Assembly: GCA_038239485.1 (NCBI GenBank) | Contig: JBBSET010000013.1 | Coordinates: forward strand, 1 to 64,000 | Length of the DNA stretch: 64,000 nucleotides | Direction: 5' to 3' | From: DASQEH01 sp038239485 | Lineage (GTDB): Bacteria; Actinomycetota; Actinomycetes; Propionibacteriales; Nocardioidaceae | In this document: in pieces, positions 42,456-51,499 of the stretch | How the letters are laid out: the number at the start of each line of letters is the position of its first letter | Position numbering within the stretch: position 1 is the first letter of the stretch | Notes under the pieces: generated by a model | Databases searched by the model: none | Seen by the model: the letters and a program-made list of their open reading frames with translations, nothing else | Told to the model about the DNA's origin: nothing | Translations under genes and position numbers: made by a program

Positions 42456-43970
42456 TCAGCTGACGTCGTCGTCGACCCAGTCCAGGGTCTTCGTGACAGC
42501 CTTGTTCCAGTTGCGGTAGATGCGCTCGCGCTCGGCGTCGTCCATGTGCGGCTCCCAGCGCTTGTCCTCCTGCCAGTTCGCCCGGACGTCGTCCTCGCCC
42601 TCCCAGAAGCCAACGGCGAGTCCGGCGGCATACGCCGCACCCAGCGCCGTGGTCTCGGCGACCTTGGGCCGGATGACGGGCACATTGAGGATGTCGGCCT
42701 GGAACTGCATCAGCGTCTCGTTCTGCACCATGCCGCCGTCGACCTTGAGCTCCGTCAGCGGAACCCCGGAGTCGGCGTTCATCGCGTCCAGCACCTCGCG
42801 CGACTGGAACGCCGTCGCCTCCAGCACCGCACGGGCGATGTGGCCCTTGTTGACGAACCGCGTCAGACCGACGAGCGCACCACGGGCGTCCGAGCGCCAG
42901 TGCGGAGCGAACAGGCCGGAGAATGCCGGTACGAAGTACGCACCGCCGTTGTCGTCCACGGTCTTGGCCAGGTCCTCGATCTCGGGCGCCGACTTGATGA
43001 TGCCGAGGTTGTCGCGCATCCACTGGACGAGCGAGCCGCTGACGGCGATCGAACCCTCGAGGGCGTAGATGACAGGCTTGTCGCCGATCTTGTAGCACAC
43101 CGTCGTCAACAGGCCGTTCTCGCTCGGCACCTGCTCCTCACCGGTGTTGAGCAGCATGAAGTTGCCGGTGCCGTAGGTGTTCTTGGCCATGCCGACGTCA
43201 AGACATGCCTGCCCGAAGGTCGCTGCCTGCTGGTCGCCCAGGATGCCGGCGACAGGAGTACCAGCGAGTGCACCCACGGAACACTCGCCGTACTCCTCCG
43301 ACGACGACTTGATGGCGGGCAGCATCGACACCGGGATCTTCATCTCGCCGGCGATCTCCTCGTCCCACGAGAGGCTCGAGAGGTCCATCAGCATGGTGCG
43401 GCTCGCGTTGGTCACATCGGTGATGTGAACACCGCCGTCGGTGCCCCCTGTCAGGTTCCACACCAACCAGGAGTCGGTGTTGCCGAACAGCAGGTCTCCT
43501 GCCTCCGCCTTCTCACGGGCGCCCTCGACGTTGTCGAGGATCCACCGGACTTTGGGTCCGGAGAAGTAGGTTGCGAGCGGGAGCCCTACCTTGGCCTTGT
43601 AGCGGTCCGCGTCACCACCGAGAGCGGCCAGCTCGTCACAGATGGCCTGCGTTCGTGTGTCCTGCCAGACGATCGCGTTGTAGACCGGCTCACCAGTGGT
43701 CTTGTCCCAGACGATCGCAGTCTCGCGCTGGTTGGTGATACCGATGGCGTCGATGTTGGACGCTTCGAGCTTCGCGTTCTTGAGCGCTCCCTCCACTACT
43801 TCGAGGGTGTTGTTCCAGATCTCGGTGCCGTCGTGCTCTACGTATCCCGCCCGCGGGAAGATCTGCTCGTGCTCCTTCTGCTCAGAGGCGACGATCTGTC
43901 CTGAGTGGTCGAAGATGATGCACCGGGTGCTGGTGGTGCCCTGGTCGATTGCGGCGATGTACTGCGTCAT
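42456..43970 (-). CDS. glpK: Glycerol kinase
   Basis: 504 residues. Phosphorylates glycerol to glycerol-3-phosphate. ATP motif DQGTTSTRCIIFD at the N-terminus, ITNQRETAIVWDK, AGILGDQQAATFGQ, and DGGMVQNETLMQFQADIL. It is the second gene of glpF-glpK (18-bp gap), divergent from glpD, giving a complete uptake-phosphorylation-oxidation route. Confidence 0.95.
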   Translation of the reverse strand: MTQYIAAIDQGTTSTRCIIFDHSGQIVASEQKEHEQIFPRAGYVEHDGTEIWNNTLEVVEGALKNAKLEASNIDAIGITNQRETAIVWDKTTGEPVYNAIVWQDTRTQAICDELAALGGDADRYKAKVGLPLATYFSGPKVRWILDNVEGAREKAEAGDLLFGNTDSWLVWNLTGGTDGGVHITDVTNASRTMLMDLSSLSWDEEIAGEMKIPVSMLPAIKSSSEEYGECSVGALAGTPVAGILGDQQAATFGQACLDVGMAKNTYGTGNFMLLNTGEEQVPSENGLLTTVCYKIGDKPVIYALEGSIAVSGSLVQWMRDNLGIIKSAPEIEDLAKTVDDNGGAYFVPAFSGLFAPHWRSDARGALVGLTRFVNKGHIARAVLEATAFQSREVLDAMNADSGVPLTELKVDGGMVQNETLMQFQADILNVPVIRPKVAETTALGAAYAAGLAVGFWEGEDDVRANWQEDKRWEPHMDDAERERIYRNWNKAVTKTLDWVDDDVS

Positions 43971-43988
43971 ATCTGTGAACAGCTCCTA

Positions 43989-44708
43989 TTAGACGAAGTT
44001 GACGATGTTGGCGAGGACGCCCGCGACGACGGCGCCGATGAGCGGGCCCACGACAGGCACCCACGCGTAGCCCCAGTTGCTGTCGCCCTTGTTCTTGATC
44101 GGCAAGATGGCGTGCGCGATACGAGGCATCAGGTCACGGGTGGGGTTGATCGCGTATCCGGTCGGGCCACCGAGTGAGGCACCGATACCGACGACGACGA
44201 GGCCCACAGCAAGCGGGCCAAGCCCTGACGGGGTCTTGCCGGACGCCAGGATCCAGAACACCAGCACGAAGGTGCCGATGGCCTCAGTGACGACGTTCCA
44301 CAAGGGGCTGTTGATCCCGGGGCCCGTCGAGAACACGCCGAGCTTGTTCGGGACCTCGGTCTCGGGGTCGTCGAAGTGGTTCCTGTAGGCGGCCCACGCG
44401 AGGCAGGCTCCGATGAAGGCTCCGAGTGCTTCACCCAGGAAGTAGGCGATCACATGCCCGAACCCGCCCAGGCTGTTGCCGGACGCGAGCAACCCGACCG
44501 TGACAGCAGGGTTGAGGTGGGCACCACTCTTGTATCCGACGTAGACGCCCATGAAGACGGCAAGGCCCCAGCCGAAGTTGATCATCAGGAATCCGCCGTT
44601 GAAGCCGTTCGTCTTCACGAGAACGGCGTTGGCGACCACACCGCAACCGAGGAGCAGCAGCATCGCTGAGCCCATCGTCTCGCTGAGGAAGATATCTCCG
44701 AAACTCAC
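43989..44708 (-). CDS. glpF: Glycerol uptake facilitator (MIP/aquaporin family)
   Basis: 239 residues, six helices and two half-helix loops. The first loop has the canonical NPA (AHLNPAVTVGLL); the second reads NPT-RD (AINPTRDLMPR) where glycerol channels usually have NPARD. The GTG at 44708 lies 6 nt after GGGAGGG and is preferred to an upstream TTG at 44729. Confidence 0.9.
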   Translation of the reverse strand: MSFGDIFLSETMGSAMLLLLGCGVVANAVLVKTNGFNGGFLMINFGWGLAVFMGVYVGYKSGAHLNPAVTVGLLASGNSLGGFGHVIAYFLGEALGAFIGACLAWAAYRNHFDDPETEVPNKLGVFSTGPGINSPLWNVVTEAIGTFVLVFWILASGKTPSGLGPLAVGLVVVGIGASLGGPTGYAINPTRDLMPRIAHAILPIKNKGDSNWGYAWVPVVGPLIGAVVAGVLANIVNFV

Positions 44709-44773
44709 AGGGCGCCCTCCCAGGCTCAAGCGGCCAAGGCAAGCCCGGCCGATAAAATGTGGCTATCGTCTGA

Positions 44774-44803
44774 ACCCTAGGACCGCCCGTAATGCGAGGT
44801 CAA
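44774..44803 (-). promoter_or_regulatory. Candidate promoter of glpFK
   Basis: Minus-strand TTGACC (44803-44798), an 18-bp spacer, then TAGGGT (44779-44774). It lies 66 bp before the glpF GTG. TAAAAT on the plus strand (about 44753-44758) could belong to glpD. No clear operator is seen. Confidence 0.4.
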
Positions 44804-44858
44804 CGAATCCTGACTGCGATTCTCGAATCCCGCGTCATACGCAACGAAAGGCGTACAA

Positions 44859-46580
44859 ATGCCAGTACCCGCACGTCTCGACAGCATCAGTCGCGCCCAG
44901 GCCTGGGAACGACTGGCCTCGACGAAGTTCGACGTCCTCGTCGTCGGAGGTGGGGTGACTGGTTCAGGAGCCGCTCTCGACGCCGCAACCAGGGGGTTGT
45001 CCGTCGGGCTGGTCGAGGCGCGAGATTTCGCCTCTGGCACCTCGTCGCGGTCCTCGAAGCTGTTCCACGGTGGCCTTCGCTATCTCGAGCAGCTCAACTT
45101 CTCCCTGGTGCACGAGGCCCTGCACGAGCGTGAGCTGATGCTCACCCGGCTGGCCCCACACCTGGTGAAGCCCGTCAGCTTCCTGTACCCACTGCAGCAT
45201 CGGATCTGGGAGCGCCCTTACGTCGGCGCCGGCATGATGCTCTACGACCTGATGAGCGGCACGAACCGGTCCGTGCCGTTCCACCGGCACTTCACCCGCG
45301 GCGGGGCGCTGCGCAAGGTGCCGGCGCTCAAGCGCTCGGCCCTCACCGGCGCGCTCATGTACTACGACGCCCAGGCCGACGATGCCCGGCACACCATGAT
45401 GGTGGCCCGTACCGCAGCTACCTACGGAGCGACCATTCTCAACTCCGCCGAGGTGGTCAAGCTGAATCGGGCGGGCGAGCGGATCGTCGGCGCCCGGGTC
45501 CGCGACGTGGAGACCGGTGACGAGGTCGAAGTCGAGGCGTCGGTCGTCGTGAACTGCACAGGGGTATGGACCGACGACATCCAGACGCTCGCTGGCGGGC
45601 GTGGCCGCTTCCACGTCCGAGCGTCGAAGGGCGTCCACATCGTGGTTCCGCGGGACCGGATCAACTCCGAGACGGGCATGATCCTGCGCACCGAGAAGTC
45701 GGTGCTGTTCGTGATCCCGTGGGGACAGCACTGGATCGTCGGCACGACGGACACCGACTGGAAGCTTCACAAGGCCCACCCCGCAGCCAGCCGCGCCGAC
45801 ATCGACTACATCCTCGAGCACGTCAACTCGGTGCTGGCTGTTCCGCTGACGCACGAGGACATCCAGGGCGTCTACGCCGGCCTGCGACCGCTGCTCTCTG
45901 GTGAGAGCGAGTCGACATCGTCCCTGTCGCGCGAGCACGCCGTCGCCAGGCCACAGCCCGGGCTGATCTCGATCGCCGGTGGCAAGTACACCACCTACCG
46001 GGTGATGGCCAAGGACGCGATCGACGCCGCACTCGAGGACGTCGCCGGCGGTGCCCCCAAGAGCGTCACCGAGCACATCCCGCTGGCTGGCGCCGAGGGG
46101 TACGCCGCGATGGTCAACCAGGTCGACCGGCTGGCCGGCCGGGCCGGGGTGCCGGCGTGGCGGATGCAGCGGCTGCTCGACAGGTACGGCTCGCTGACCG
46201 AGGAGGTCCTCGGGCTTGCGGTCGACGACGCCTCGCTGCTGGAGCCGATGGAGGGTGCGGAGGAGTACATCCGCGCGGAGATAGCCTACGCCGCGGCTTA
46301 CGAGGGTGCCCTCCACCTGGACGACGTGCTGGCCCGGCGTACCCGGATCTCGATCGAGACGCCGTCTCGAGGTGTCGATTCCGCCGAGTCGGCGGCCCGG
46401 CTGATCGCGCCCTACCTGAAGTGGGACGAGGAGCGGATCACCAACGAGGTGCAGGCCTACTCGGACCGGGTGGAGGCGGAGCGTCGTTCGCAGCTGCAGG
46501 ACGACGACCTCGCGGCCGACGCCGCCCGGATCGCCGCGCCGGACACCCGTGCGGTGGCCGTCGGGCGTGCCCTGGACTGA
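44859..46580 (+). CDS. glpD: Aerobic glycerol-3-phosphate dehydrogenase
   Basis: 573 residues. FAD enzyme at the membrane feeding electrons to quinones. Dinucleotide motif VVGGGVTGSGAALDAATRG, then SRSSKLFHGGLRYLEQ, VVNCTGVWTDDI, IPWGQHWIVGTTDTDW and a C-terminal DAO_C domain (YIRAEIAYAAAYEGALHLDDVLARR). AAAGG lies before the ATG. Divergent from glpFK. Confidence 0.95.
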   Translation: MPVPARLDSISRAQAWERLASTKFDVLVVGGGVTGSGAALDAATRGLSVGLVEARDFASGTSSRSSKLFHGGLRYLEQLNFSLVHEALHERELMLTRLAPHLVKPVSFLYPLQHRIWERPYVGAGMMLYDLMSGTNRSVPFHRHFTRGGALRKVPALKRSALTGALMYYDAQADDARHTMMVARTAATYGATILNSAEVVKLNRAGERIVGARVRDVETGDEVEVEASVVVNCTGVWTDDIQTLAGGRGRFHVRASKGVHIVVPRDRINSETGMILRTEKSVLFVIPWGQHWIVGTTDTDWKLHKAHPAASRADIDYILEHVNSVLAVPLTHEDIQGVYAGLRPLLSGESESTSSLSREHAVARPQPGLISIAGGKYTTYRVMAKDAIDAALEDVAGGAPKSVTEHIPLAGAEGYAAMVNQVDRLAGRAGVPAWRMQRLLDRYGSLTEEVLGLAVDDASLLEPMEGAEEYIRAEIAYAAAYEGALHLDDVLARRTRISIETPSRGVDSAESAARLIAPYLKWDEERITNEVQAYSDRVEAERRSQLQDDDLAADAARIAAPDTRAVAVGRALD

Positions 46581-46594
46581 CGCTGGTCATCGCC

Positions 46595-46624
46595 GGTTGG
46601 GGCCGACCCGGCCCGGCCCCAACC
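46595..46624. terminator. Bidirectional hairpin terminator between glpD and trpS
   Basis: GGTTGGGGCCG (46595-46605) and CGGCCCCAACC (46614-46624) form a perfect 11-bp stem with an 8-nt loop, between two convergent genes. Confidence 0.8.
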
Positions 46625-46640
46625 CGCAAGATCGCAGACA

Positions 46641-47678
46641 CTACGCGGGAGACAGACCGATGGCGTCGCGGGCGCGGGCGAGCACCGGGCCCGCGTAGAG
46701 TCTCGCCCGCTCAGCCCCGATCCGTAGCATCCGCTGCAGCTCGGCCGGGTCGCCGACGAGCTCGTCGTGCCGCTGCCGGATCGGATCCAGCACAGCGACG
46801 ACGTGTTCGGTGCACGCTGCCTTCAGGGCGCCGTAGGACGAGAAGCGAGTGGCAACCTCGGCAGCAGCCTCGGAGCCGATGACGGCGATGATGTCGAGGA
46901 GGTTTGAGACACCCGGCTTGCGCTCGGGGTCGTAGCGGACCTCGCCGTCGGAGTCGGTCACGGCCCTCCCGATCTTGCGTCGGATGACGTCGGACGAGTC
47001 CAGCATCCTGATCACACCGGGAGCGACGTCGGGTGCCGACTTGCTCATCTTTCGTGTCGGTTCCGCGAGATCGGCCACCCGGGACGCGAGGACTGCCCGG
47101 GCCACCCCCGGGACCACGAATGTCTCGCCGTACGTCCGGTTGAACCGGACCGCGAGCTCACGGCACAGCTCGACGTGCTGATCCTGGTCGCCGCCGACCG
47201 GCACCGACTCGGTGTCGTACAGCAAGATGTCGGCCGCCATCAGGCAGGGATAGGTGAACAGGCTCGCTCGGGTCTTCGGTCGGCCGCCCTTCTCCTTGAA
47301 CTGGATCATCCTGCCGAGCTCGCCCACGTAGGCCGTGCTCTCCAACAGGTACGACAGCTCCACGTGGGCGGGCACATGCGACTGCACGAAGACGGTCGAG
47401 CTTGCCGGGTCGAGGCCGGCGGCGAAGAAGAGTGCGGCGGTCTGGGTCACCAGTGCCCGAAGCCGTGCTGGTTCGTGCGCCGTGGTCATCGCATGGAGAT
47501 CGGCGACGAAGAAGAACCCCTGACCCTTCAGGCCCTGCTGACCCTCCACGAATCGCCTCAGGGCGCCGAGGTAGTTGCCGAGCGTGAGCGAGCCGCTAGG
47601 GGTGATTCCGGACAGGACCCGACGGCCGGGTGCCGGGCCGTGGTCGAGAGCCTGGATGGGGAAGGTGACACTGGGCAT
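46641..47678 (-). CDS. trpS: Tryptophanyl-tRNA synthetase
   Basis: 345 residues, normal length. Class-I signatures: PSGSLTLGNYLGALR (HIGH-equivalent), YPCLMAADILLYDTESVPVG, GDQDQHVELCRELA, and RKMSKSAPDVAPG (KMSKS). The ATG at 47678 has only a weak purine-rich site (AGAAAG). The 170-nt leader upstream encodes a short peptide with a Trp codon and alternative hairpins (see the attenuator entry), so expression probably responds to charged tRNA-Trp. Confidence 0.93.
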   Translation of the reverse strand: MPSVTFPIQALDHGPAPGRRVLSGITPSGSLTLGNYLGALRRFVEGQQGLKGQGFFFVADLHAMTTAHEPARLRALVTQTAALFFAAGLDPASSTVFVQSHVPAHVELSYLLESTAYVGELGRMIQFKEKGGRPKTRASLFTYPCLMAADILLYDTESVPVGGDQDQHVELCRELAVRFNRTYGETFVVPGVARAVLASRVADLAEPTRKMSKSAPDVAPGVIRMLDSSDVIRRKIGRAVTDSDGEVRYDPERKPGVSNLLDIIAVIGSEAAAEVATRFSSYGALKAACTEHVVAVLDPIRQRHDELVGDPAELQRMLRIGAERARLYAGPVLARARDAIGLSPA

Positions 47679-47730
47679 GTCGACGAAGCTTTCTGCGAGT
47701 GGTCCCTCAGTGCGACCGCAGACATGACAG

Positions 47731-47792
47731 CAGCCGCCCTGATGAGGACGGCTGGAGTGGATGATGACTCAGCGGACCGTCCGTCAGGACGG
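47731..47792 (-). promoter_or_regulatory. Putative tryptophan attenuator in the trpS leader
   Basis: In minus-strand order: segment 1 CCGTCC (47792-47787), directly after the leader-peptide Trp codon; segment 2 GGACGG (47782-47777); segment 3 CAGCCGTCCT (47754-47745); segment 4 AGGGCGGCTG (47740-47731). 1:2 pair around the leader stop codon; 2:3 can pair instead (GGACGG/CCGTCC); 3:4 form a 10-bp stem (one G-U) with a 4-nt loop. This is the four-segment logic of ribosome-mediated attenuation. No T-tract follows segment 4. Confidence 0.55.
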
Positions 47793-47849
47793 CCAGGCCC
47801 CTCTGCACGGGGAAGGGCCGCTGCAAGCGGACGAAGCGCGCGAGGTCAT
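47784..47849 (-). CDS. trpS leader peptide (21 residues, Trp codon 19)
   Basis: A 21-codon reading frame ending RGAWPS, starting with an ATG exactly 6 nt after TACGAT (47861-47856), so it would be translated leaderless. The single Trp codon (47795-47793) abuts hairpin segment 1, and the stop lies in the 1:2 loop. Position, not composition, is the argument; one control codon is fewer than in classical trp leaders. Confidence 0.45.
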   Translation of the reverse strand: MTSRASSACSGPSPCRGAWPS

Positions 47850-47895
47850 AGCTGCATCGTAACCGTGCGCCGGTCGGCTGCCCAGGGCCGCTGCG

Positions 47896-48993
47896 TCAAT
47901 GGTGCTTGTGCGGCTTCTCGACTCTCGTCTTCGTGTCCTTCGTCGGCGCCGGCTCCACGTCCCCGTCACCACCCGTCCGGGCGTCCGCCTCCTTGGCGTT
48001 GCGCTTGGCCGTGGCGTACTGGCCATCATGCTCGAACGACACTGTCACCTGCTCGAAGTCCTTGCTCCGGGTCGCCTCCGCGTAGTCGGAGTACGCCCGC
48101 TGGTCTCCGGCCGTCAGATCGACGTTGTCGGTGAACGGTGTGAGCAGCGCCCGCGGGTACAGCCGGTGGGCCTTGACCACGTTGATCTCCACGCTGAACA
48201 CGACGATCATCGAGGCGAGGTAGATCCAGGCGATCAGCCCCAGCACCAGGGCGAAGACACCGCCCATCACCGAGGCGTGCTTGATGACGTGCTCGACATA
48301 CTGGGCGCCCTCCAGCTGGAGCAGCTGAAGAGCGATCGCGGCCGTGAACGCCCCGGGGACGGCGCGTTTGAGGGAGTGCCGATGCGTCGTCGCGAACCGG
48401 AAGAGCAAGATGAACACCCCGGCATTCAGACACACCGCGGCGATACTGCGAGCCACCTGCAACCACGGCCCGATCCGGGTGTCGAAGGCGTCGACGGCGC
48501 TGCCCAACGTCGACAGGAAAGTCGTGGCGAGAATGCCCAGGCCGGCGGTGAGGAGGAGGAGGAGGCTGCGCGCTCGCGCCATCAGCGGGTTCGGACGCTT
48601 GTTGCGCGGCACCCCCCAGGCGATGTTCATCGCGTTCTGCGTCGCCTGGGCCACCCCGAGCGCGCCGTACAGAGAGCCCAGCGCCCCGATCAGAACCGCG
48701 GTCCCGCTGCCCCGGATCCCACCGGGGCGCTTGAGCTGATCGCCGATGACGGGGAACTGGCTCAAGGCTGAGTTGAGGATCTCCGTTTGCAGGTGTGGGT
48801 TGCCGTGCAGCACGAACCCGAGGATCGACGAGGCGAGCAGCAGAAGCGGAAACAGGCCGAGGAAGGCGTAGTAGGTGATCAGGGCGGCGAGGTAGTTGCC
48901 CTGGTCGTCGCCGAACTTGTAGACGACCGCGATCGGGAACGCGAGCCCTCGGTGGCTGCGTTGGAAGCTGTCCAGCCTGTCCGTCCAGGACAT
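47896..48993 (-). CDS. YihY/BrkB-family inner-membrane protein
   Basis: 365 residues, six to seven helices. DDQGNYLAALITYYAFLGLFP is the family's opening motif, followed by SLYGALGVAQATQNAMNIAW and ALVLGLIAWIYLASMIVVF; the C-terminal 75 residues are a charged cytosolic tail rich in Lys/Glu/His. Function unsettled (once called RNase BN, wrongly). The ATG at 48993 has GGAGG 6 nt upstream. It precedes trpS on the same strand but trpS has its own leader. Confidence 0.88.
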   Translation of the reverse strand: MSWTDRLDSFQRSHRGLAFPIAVVYKFGDDQGNYLAALITYYAFLGLFPLLLLASSILGFVLHGNPHLQTEILNSALSQFPVIGDQLKRPGGIRGSGTAVLIGALGSLYGALGVAQATQNAMNIAWGVPRNKRPNPLMARARSLLLLLTAGLGILATTFLSTLGSAVDAFDTRIGPWLQVARSIAAVCLNAGVFILLFRFATTHRHSLKRAVPGAFTAAIALQLLQLEGAQYVEHVIKHASVMGGVFALVLGLIAWIYLASMIVVFSVEINVVKAHRLYPRALLTPFTDNVDLTAGDQRAYSDYAEATRSKDFEQVTVSFEHDGQYATAKRNAKEADARTGGDGDVEPAPTKDTKTRVEKPHKHH

Positions 48994-49188
48994 CGCGCGC
49001 CTCCGATCAGACACTCACCGGGCTGGTTCGGTCCCGGTGAAGTGGGTAGTGGACCCCACGCCCTGGCAAGGCGACGCGTGCCTGGTCTCCATTGTCCCTT
49101 GCGCGCGGGCTGGGTGCACACTCGCTGGAGGAGCTTCGGCCGGACCTCACAGTATCGTCGAGGCGGCTCGGGGGCTGAGAGCTGAGGT

Positions 49189-49596
49189 TCAGCTCTGCTT
49201 CATCGCACCCCAGCCGTGCCAGCTCTCGATCTCGATCCACGCGCTGATCCGCTTGTTGGTGCGGTTGGGATACGGGCTCCCGGTGTAGTGGACTGACAGC
49301 TTGTCGATGTCGGTCAGATCGTCGTCGTCGACCCATTCGGCGACGTGGCCCTGCACGCTGACGTGGGTGTACCACTCGCCCGACTTGAGGACGGTCAGCG
49401 AGACGCGGCCGTCGGCGCGCATGTGGCGGAGACGCTTGCGGCTGTCCTCCATGTTGACGAGGATGCGGTCGTTCTCATAGACGTACCAGGTTGCCACCGT
49501 GACCGGCTGGCCATCGGGGCGCAGGGTCGCGATGACGGCGGGGTTCGGCTGGGCGAGAAGCTCCTTGACCTCGTCAGGAAGGGGCAGGCTGGCCAT
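49189..49596 (-). CDS. PPOX-class F420-dependent oxidoreductase
   Basis: 135 residues, split-barrel flavin/deazaflavin-binding fold. AVIATLRPDGQPVTVATWYVY at the start and SRKRLRHMRADGRVSLTVL are typical of the F420 subfamily. The C-terminus (KRISAWIEIESWHGWG) is a common ending. Substrate unknown. GGAGGC precedes the ATG. Confidence 0.85.
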   Translation of the reverse strand: MASLPLPDEVKELLAQPNPAVIATLRPDGQPVTVATWYVYENDRILVNMEDSRKRLRHMRADGRVSLTVLKSGEWYTHVSVQGHVAEWVDDDDLTDIDKLSVHYTGSPYPNRTNKRISAWIEIESWHGWGAMKQS

Positions 49597-49715
49597 CGTT
49601 GCCTCCGGTCTCGAGTCGGATGTCGGACGTGTCTCGTGCTCAAACCTACGCCGGGAGCGGCCGGTAGAGTCCGCCGGAACAGCCGAGACACGGCCGGCCA
49701 GACGAGGAGCCCCCA

Positions 49716-50540
49716 ATGGATGACTACCGGACCGTCAACCTGGCGAACTGGAACGAGCGGGCTCCAGCGCATGCCGCGTCGCGGGAGTACTCCCTCGGAC
49801 GCTACGCGTCGGACCCGGCGTTCATCAGCCAGGTCGTCGACTTCGACCGACCGCTGCTGGGTGACCTCGACGGCATGCGCGGCGTCCACCTGCAGTGCCA
49901 CATCGGGACCGACACCCTGTCGCTGGCACGGCTCGGCGCGCGGATGTCCGGTCTGGACTTCTCCCCGGTGGCACTCGCCACGGCCCGCGCGCTCGCTGTG
50001 GCGGGCGGGGCGGATATCGACTACCACGAGGCGGACGTCTACGACGCTCCGAATGTCCTGGAACCCGAGACCTACGACCTCGTCTTCACCGGGATCGGGG
50101 CGCTCTGCTGGCTCCCCAGCGTGGAGCGATGGGCCGGTGTCGTGGCGGCCCTGCTGAAGCCGGGCGGTCGGTTGTTCATCCGGGAGGGCCACCCGGTCCT
50201 CTGGGCCCTCGACGTCCCACGAGCCGATGGCGCTGTGGCGCTGGAGTATCCGTACTTCGAGCGTGAGGAGCCGATGATCTGGGACGAGGCCGGCACGTAT
50301 GTCCAGACCGATGTCGACTTCACCAACACCGTCACCCAGGAGTGGAACCATGGGCTGGGCGAGATCATCGGGGCGCTGCTGGCCGCCGGTATGGAGCTGA
50401 CCGGGCTCGTCGAGCATCAGAGCGTGCCGTGGGACGCGCTCCCCGGACAGATGACCCAGCACGGCAATGGCGAGTGGCAGCTCACCGACCGCCCGTGGCG
50501 CCTCCCGCATACCTACACGCTTCAGGCGACCAAGCGCTAA
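49716..50540 (+). CDS. Class I SAM-dependent methyltransferase
   Basis: 274 residues. SAM-binding region VHLQCHIGTDTLSLARLGARMSG (the usual GxGxG is replaced by CHIGTD), SPVALATARALA, then LLKPGGRLFIREGHP. Substrate unknown. It overlaps the convergent HAD phosphatase by 4 bp. Confidence 0.82.
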   Translation: MDDYRTVNLANWNERAPAHAASREYSLGRYASDPAFISQVVDFDRPLLGDLDGMRGVHLQCHIGTDTLSLARLGARMSGLDFSPVALATARALAVAGGADIDYHEADVYDAPNVLEPETYDLVFTGIGALCWLPSVERWAGVVAALLKPGGRLFIREGHPVLWALDVPRADGAVALEYPYFEREEPMIWDEAGTYVQTDVDFTNTVTQEWNHGLGEIIGALLAAGMELTGLVEHQSVPWDALPGQMTQHGNGEWQLTDRPWRLPHTYTLQATKR

Positions 50541-51382
50541 AGCGTATCCGCACCGACCGGCTCGTCCGTGACAGCAGCCTCGACGGCCGCCGGGTCCAGC
50601 AGCGAGACGAGCTCGATGACGTCGGCGATCGAGCTGACGACGCGAGTGGGCCGGTAGGGGAAGCGGTCGATCTCGTGCTCCGCGGTGGAGCCGGTCAGCA
50701 CGAGGACGGTCCGCAGCCCCGCCTCGAGGCCGGAGATCACGTCGGTGTCCATCCGGTCGCCGATCATGACGGTGGTCTCCGAGTGGGCCTCGATCCGGTT
50801 CAACGCACTGCGCATCATCAGCGGGTTGGGCTTGCCGATGAAGTACGGGTTCACACCCGTGGCCTTCGTGATGAGGGCGGCGACCGAGCCGGTAGCGGGC
50901 AGCGGCCCGAGCGCGGAGGGGCCGGTCGGGTCCGGGTTGGTGGCGATGAACCGGGCCCCGTTGACGATCAATCGGATACCCGTCGTGATCGCCTCGAACG
51001 ACCAGTTGCGCGTCTCGCCCAGCACGACATAGTCCGGCGCCATGTCCGTCATGACGTACCCGACCGAGTGCAGCGCCGTGGTCAGCCCGGCCTCACCGAT
51101 GACGTACGCCGTCCCGTGGGGACGCTGGCCGTCGAGGAACTGGGCGGTCGCCAGCGCCGACGTCCAGATGGCTCCTTCGGGTACGTCGAGACCGGACGCC
51201 AGCAGCCGGGCCCGGAGGTCGCGAGGCGTGAATATCGAGTTGTTCGTCAGGACCAGGAACCGCCGGCCGGACTCGCGCAGAGCGGCGACGAAGTCCGCCG
51301 CTCCCGGAATCGCGCGCTCCTCATGCACGAGAACGCCGTCCATGTCGGTCAGCCAGGTCTCGACCGGTTTGATCTGTGTCAT
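50537..51382 (-). CDS. HAD-IIA (NagD-like) sugar phosphatase
   Basis: 281 residues. Catalytic motif I is TWLTDMDGVLVHE, motif II VLTNNS, and the C-terminal motif IV is VMIGDRMDTDVISGLEAG; PYFIGKPNPLMMRSAL carries the conserved Lys. Dephosphorylates small sugar or nucleotide phosphates. The ATG at 51382 begins MTQIKPVETW. Confidence 0.9.
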   Translation of the reverse strand: MTQIKPVETWLTDMDGVLVHEERAIPGAADFVAALRESGRRFLVLTNNSIFTPRDLRARLLASGLDVPEGAIWTSALATAQFLDGQRPHGTAYVIGEAGLTTALHSVGYVMTDMAPDYVVLGETRNWSFEAITTGIRLIVNGARFIATNPDPTGPSALGPLPATGSVAALITKATGVNPYFIGKPNPLMMRSALNRIEAHSETTVMIGDRMDTDVISGLEAGLRTVLVLTGSTAEHEIDRFPYRPTRVVSSIADVIELVSLLDPAAVEAAVTDEPVGADTL

Positions 51383-51499
51383 GTGTCCATGGTGGCAGCC
51401 GGCGGCCGCGGGACGGAACCGAATGTGACCGGCTCGGCCATCTCGGGGCTGCCCGTCCTGCGCGGATCCGCTCTCGCTGGTCGATACAGTGGCGTCGCG

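Noticed and set aside
47777..47792. Terminator of the yihY gene
   Set aside because: The hairpin lies downstream of a -10 box and a leader peptide for trpS, and competes with a second hairpin; attenuation explains it better.
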